From: Campylobacteraceae bacterium
GTDB lineage: Bacteria > Campylobacterota > Campylobacteria > Campylobacterales > Arcobacteraceae
Direction: 5' to 3'
Length of the DNA: 64,000 nt
Assembly (NCBI GenBank): GCA_013215945.1
Contig: JABSOM010000005.1
Location: forward strand, 124,001-188,000
Position 1 is the stretch's first letter; each line of letters starts with the position of its first letter. This document shows, one piece after another, positions 62,918 to 64,000 of the stretch. The notes beneath the pieces are model-generated. The model was not told the DNA's origin. It saw nothing but the letters and a program-made list of their open reading frames with translations, and ran no database searches. Made by a program: the position numbers and the translations under genes.

Positions 62918-63979
62918 ATGTATACCGTATTAGTTGTTGACGATTCTAAGTCAATGAGAATAATGTTAGAAGACATGATTAATTCAATTGACGAATTTGA
63001 AGTAGTTGCTTCAGCTGATGATGCTTTTGAAGCAAGAGATAAGATTAAAGAATATGAACCTGATTTGGTTACAATTGATCTTAATATGCCCAAAATGGAC
63101 GGTGCCGTTTTTTTGCGTAATCTAATGCGTTTACATGCTATGCCTGCTGTTGTAATTTCAAGTGAAAGTGAACGAGGCAATGATATTTTTGATGATGGAG
63201 CTGTTGGCTTTATTCCTAAACCAAGTCCAGGGGAATCCTTAGCTACTTTTCAAGAAAATATTAAAGAAACACTTTTAAATCTTACTTTTTTACTAAAAAG
63301 ATATACCTTGAAAAAACCAAAAGGAACTAGAATAGTTAAAACGGCTGAGCCAACTTACAAAGTACATCCGGATGAAGTAATTAAGAGCAAACCTGCTTTA
63401 TTACCAGGTTCTAAAGTTATTGCAATTGGAAGTTCAACTGGTGGAGTTGACTCACTTTTACAAGTTTTTTCTAAATTAAGTGGGGATTTACCCCCTATTG
63501 TCATGACACAACATATACCCTATGGCTTTTCAAATTCATTTGCCCACAGGTTAAATGACCATTCTTTAATTAATGTAAGAGAAGCAAAAAATGGAATGGT
63601 TCTTAAAAATGGCCATGCTTATTTAGCTCCTGGGAATATGCATATGACAATTAAAAAAATAAACAAAGAATATATTGTTGAATTATTAGATACCAAAAAG
63701 GTTTCTTTTCATAAACCAAGCGTAAATGTAATGTTTCGTTCAATTAATAATGTTGTTGGCTCAAGTGCAATGGCTGTAATGATGACAGGTATGGGAGATG
63801 ATGGTACAATTGCTATGAAAGAAATGCATGATAATGGTATTTATACCCTCGCTCAAAATGAAGAATCTTGTGTTGTTTTTGGAATGCCTGCAAAAGCGAT
63901 TGCGAGTGGGGCTGTAAAAGATATTGTTCATTTAGACGATATTGCAAAAAGTATTATGGCTTTTTCTAAAAGAAGATAA
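62918..63979 (+). CDS. cheB: Chemoreceptor glutamate methylesterase CheB
   Basis: 353 residues: a receiver domain (VVDDSKSMRIML; Asp in LVTIDLNMPKMDG) and a methylesterase domain with Ser in IGSSTGGVDSLL, His in MTQHIPYGFSNSFA and Asp in MTGMGDDGTIAMK. Phosphorylation of the receiver activates demethylation. It lies 8 bases after cheD and ends near the window edge. Confidence 0.95.
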   Translation: MYTVLVVDDSKSMRIMLEDMINSIDEFEVVASADDAFEARDKIKEYEPDLVTIDLNMPKMDGAVFLRNLMRLHAMPAVVISSESERGNDIFDDGAVGFIPKPSPGESLATFQENIKETLLNLTFLLKRYTLKKPKGTRIVKTAEPTYKVHPDEVIKSKPALLPGSKVIAIGSSTGGVDSLLQVFSKLSGDLPPIVMTQHIPYGFSNSFAHRLNDHSLINVREAKNGMVLKNGHAYLAPGNMHMTIKKINKEYIVELLDTKKVSFHKPSVNVMFRSINNVVGSSAMAVMMTGMGDDGTIAMKEMHDNGIYTLAQNEESCVVFGMPAKAIASGAVKDIVHLDDIAKSIMAFSKRR

Positions 63980-64000
63980 ATTTATAAATCATCCATAACA

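Noticed and set aside
1-64000. CRISPR array
   Set aside because: No run of regularly spaced direct repeats was seen; the repeats found are single pairs or inverted repeats.

Overview
The window is AT-rich bacterial chromosome whose core genes point to the Campylobacterota, most likely the Arcobacteraceae (Arcobacter sensu lato). The grounds are the gene content and neighbourhoods: ilvB-ilvH-lpxD-ftsK, hpf, der, hemD-like, a 6S-like RNA, purD, RDD, lptD, pnp and cheY-cheA-cheR-cheD-cheB. Small CDP-alcohol phosphatidyltransferase and flagellin-like proteins and A/T-rich AAGGA-type ribosome binding sites also fit. Assignment is from protein character only; no search was run.

Region 1 (1-6.3 kb) holds housekeeping and transport genes: a truncated moeA, a small HTH protein without a normal start codon, a zincin-like protein, a universal stress protein, two EamA permeases and an orphan ABC ATPase. 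Region 2 (6.3-22.7 kb) is a catabolic island for hydroxyprolines and proline. It encodes alpha-ketoglutarate semialdehyde dehydrogenase, an ornithine-cyclodeaminase-family (pyrroline-2-carboxylate reductase-like) enzyme, 4-hydroxyproline 2-epimerase (two catalytic Cys), a D-amino-acid dehydrogenase, a polar amino-acid ABC transporter, an enolase-superfamily enzyme, a trans-3-hydroxyproline dehydratase (Cys/Thr pair), a GntR regulator, a ribbon-helix-helix regulator with an unknown partner, and PutA. The gene at the head of the operon, a DapA-family deaminase (LhpC-like), is an internal-deletion relic, so the 4-hydroxyproline branch looks broken while the 3-hydroxyproline to proline to glutamate branch looks intact. 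Three promoters (transporter, RHH gene, putA) share the same extended -10 followed by AGTAGTAC-type repeats, which suggests that the free-standing RHH protein does the job that the fused RHH domain does in E. coli PutA.

Region 3 (22.7-30.3 kb) is mixed core: a DUF1223 secreted protein, a TtcA-like protein, DUF523, thioredoxin 2, two tiny flagellar-like proteins, a SulP transporter, a diguanylate cyclase, a PssA-like enzyme and Ppx/GppA. Region 4 (about 30.3-42.5 kb) is an integrated accessory island. It has a tyrosine integrase and an excisionase-like gene at its left edge, then membrane proteins built on a shared two-helix module, zinc-ribbon and small proteins, a pentapeptide-repeat membrane protein, a TIR protein with a four-helix membrane partner (a candidate anti-phage pair), a lipoprotein, decayed gene fragments, and a roughly 565-bp element that is one long imperfect inverted repeat inserted in a small gene.

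Region 5 (42.5-64 kb) is core: a flagellin-like protein, branched-chain amino acid synthesis, lpxD, ftsK (apparent ATA start), hpf, der, hemD-like, 6S-like RNA, purD, RDD, lptD, a PRTase, pnp and the chemotaxis operon. CheA carries four copies of an FGFFDD-like linker motif where a P2 domain is usual.
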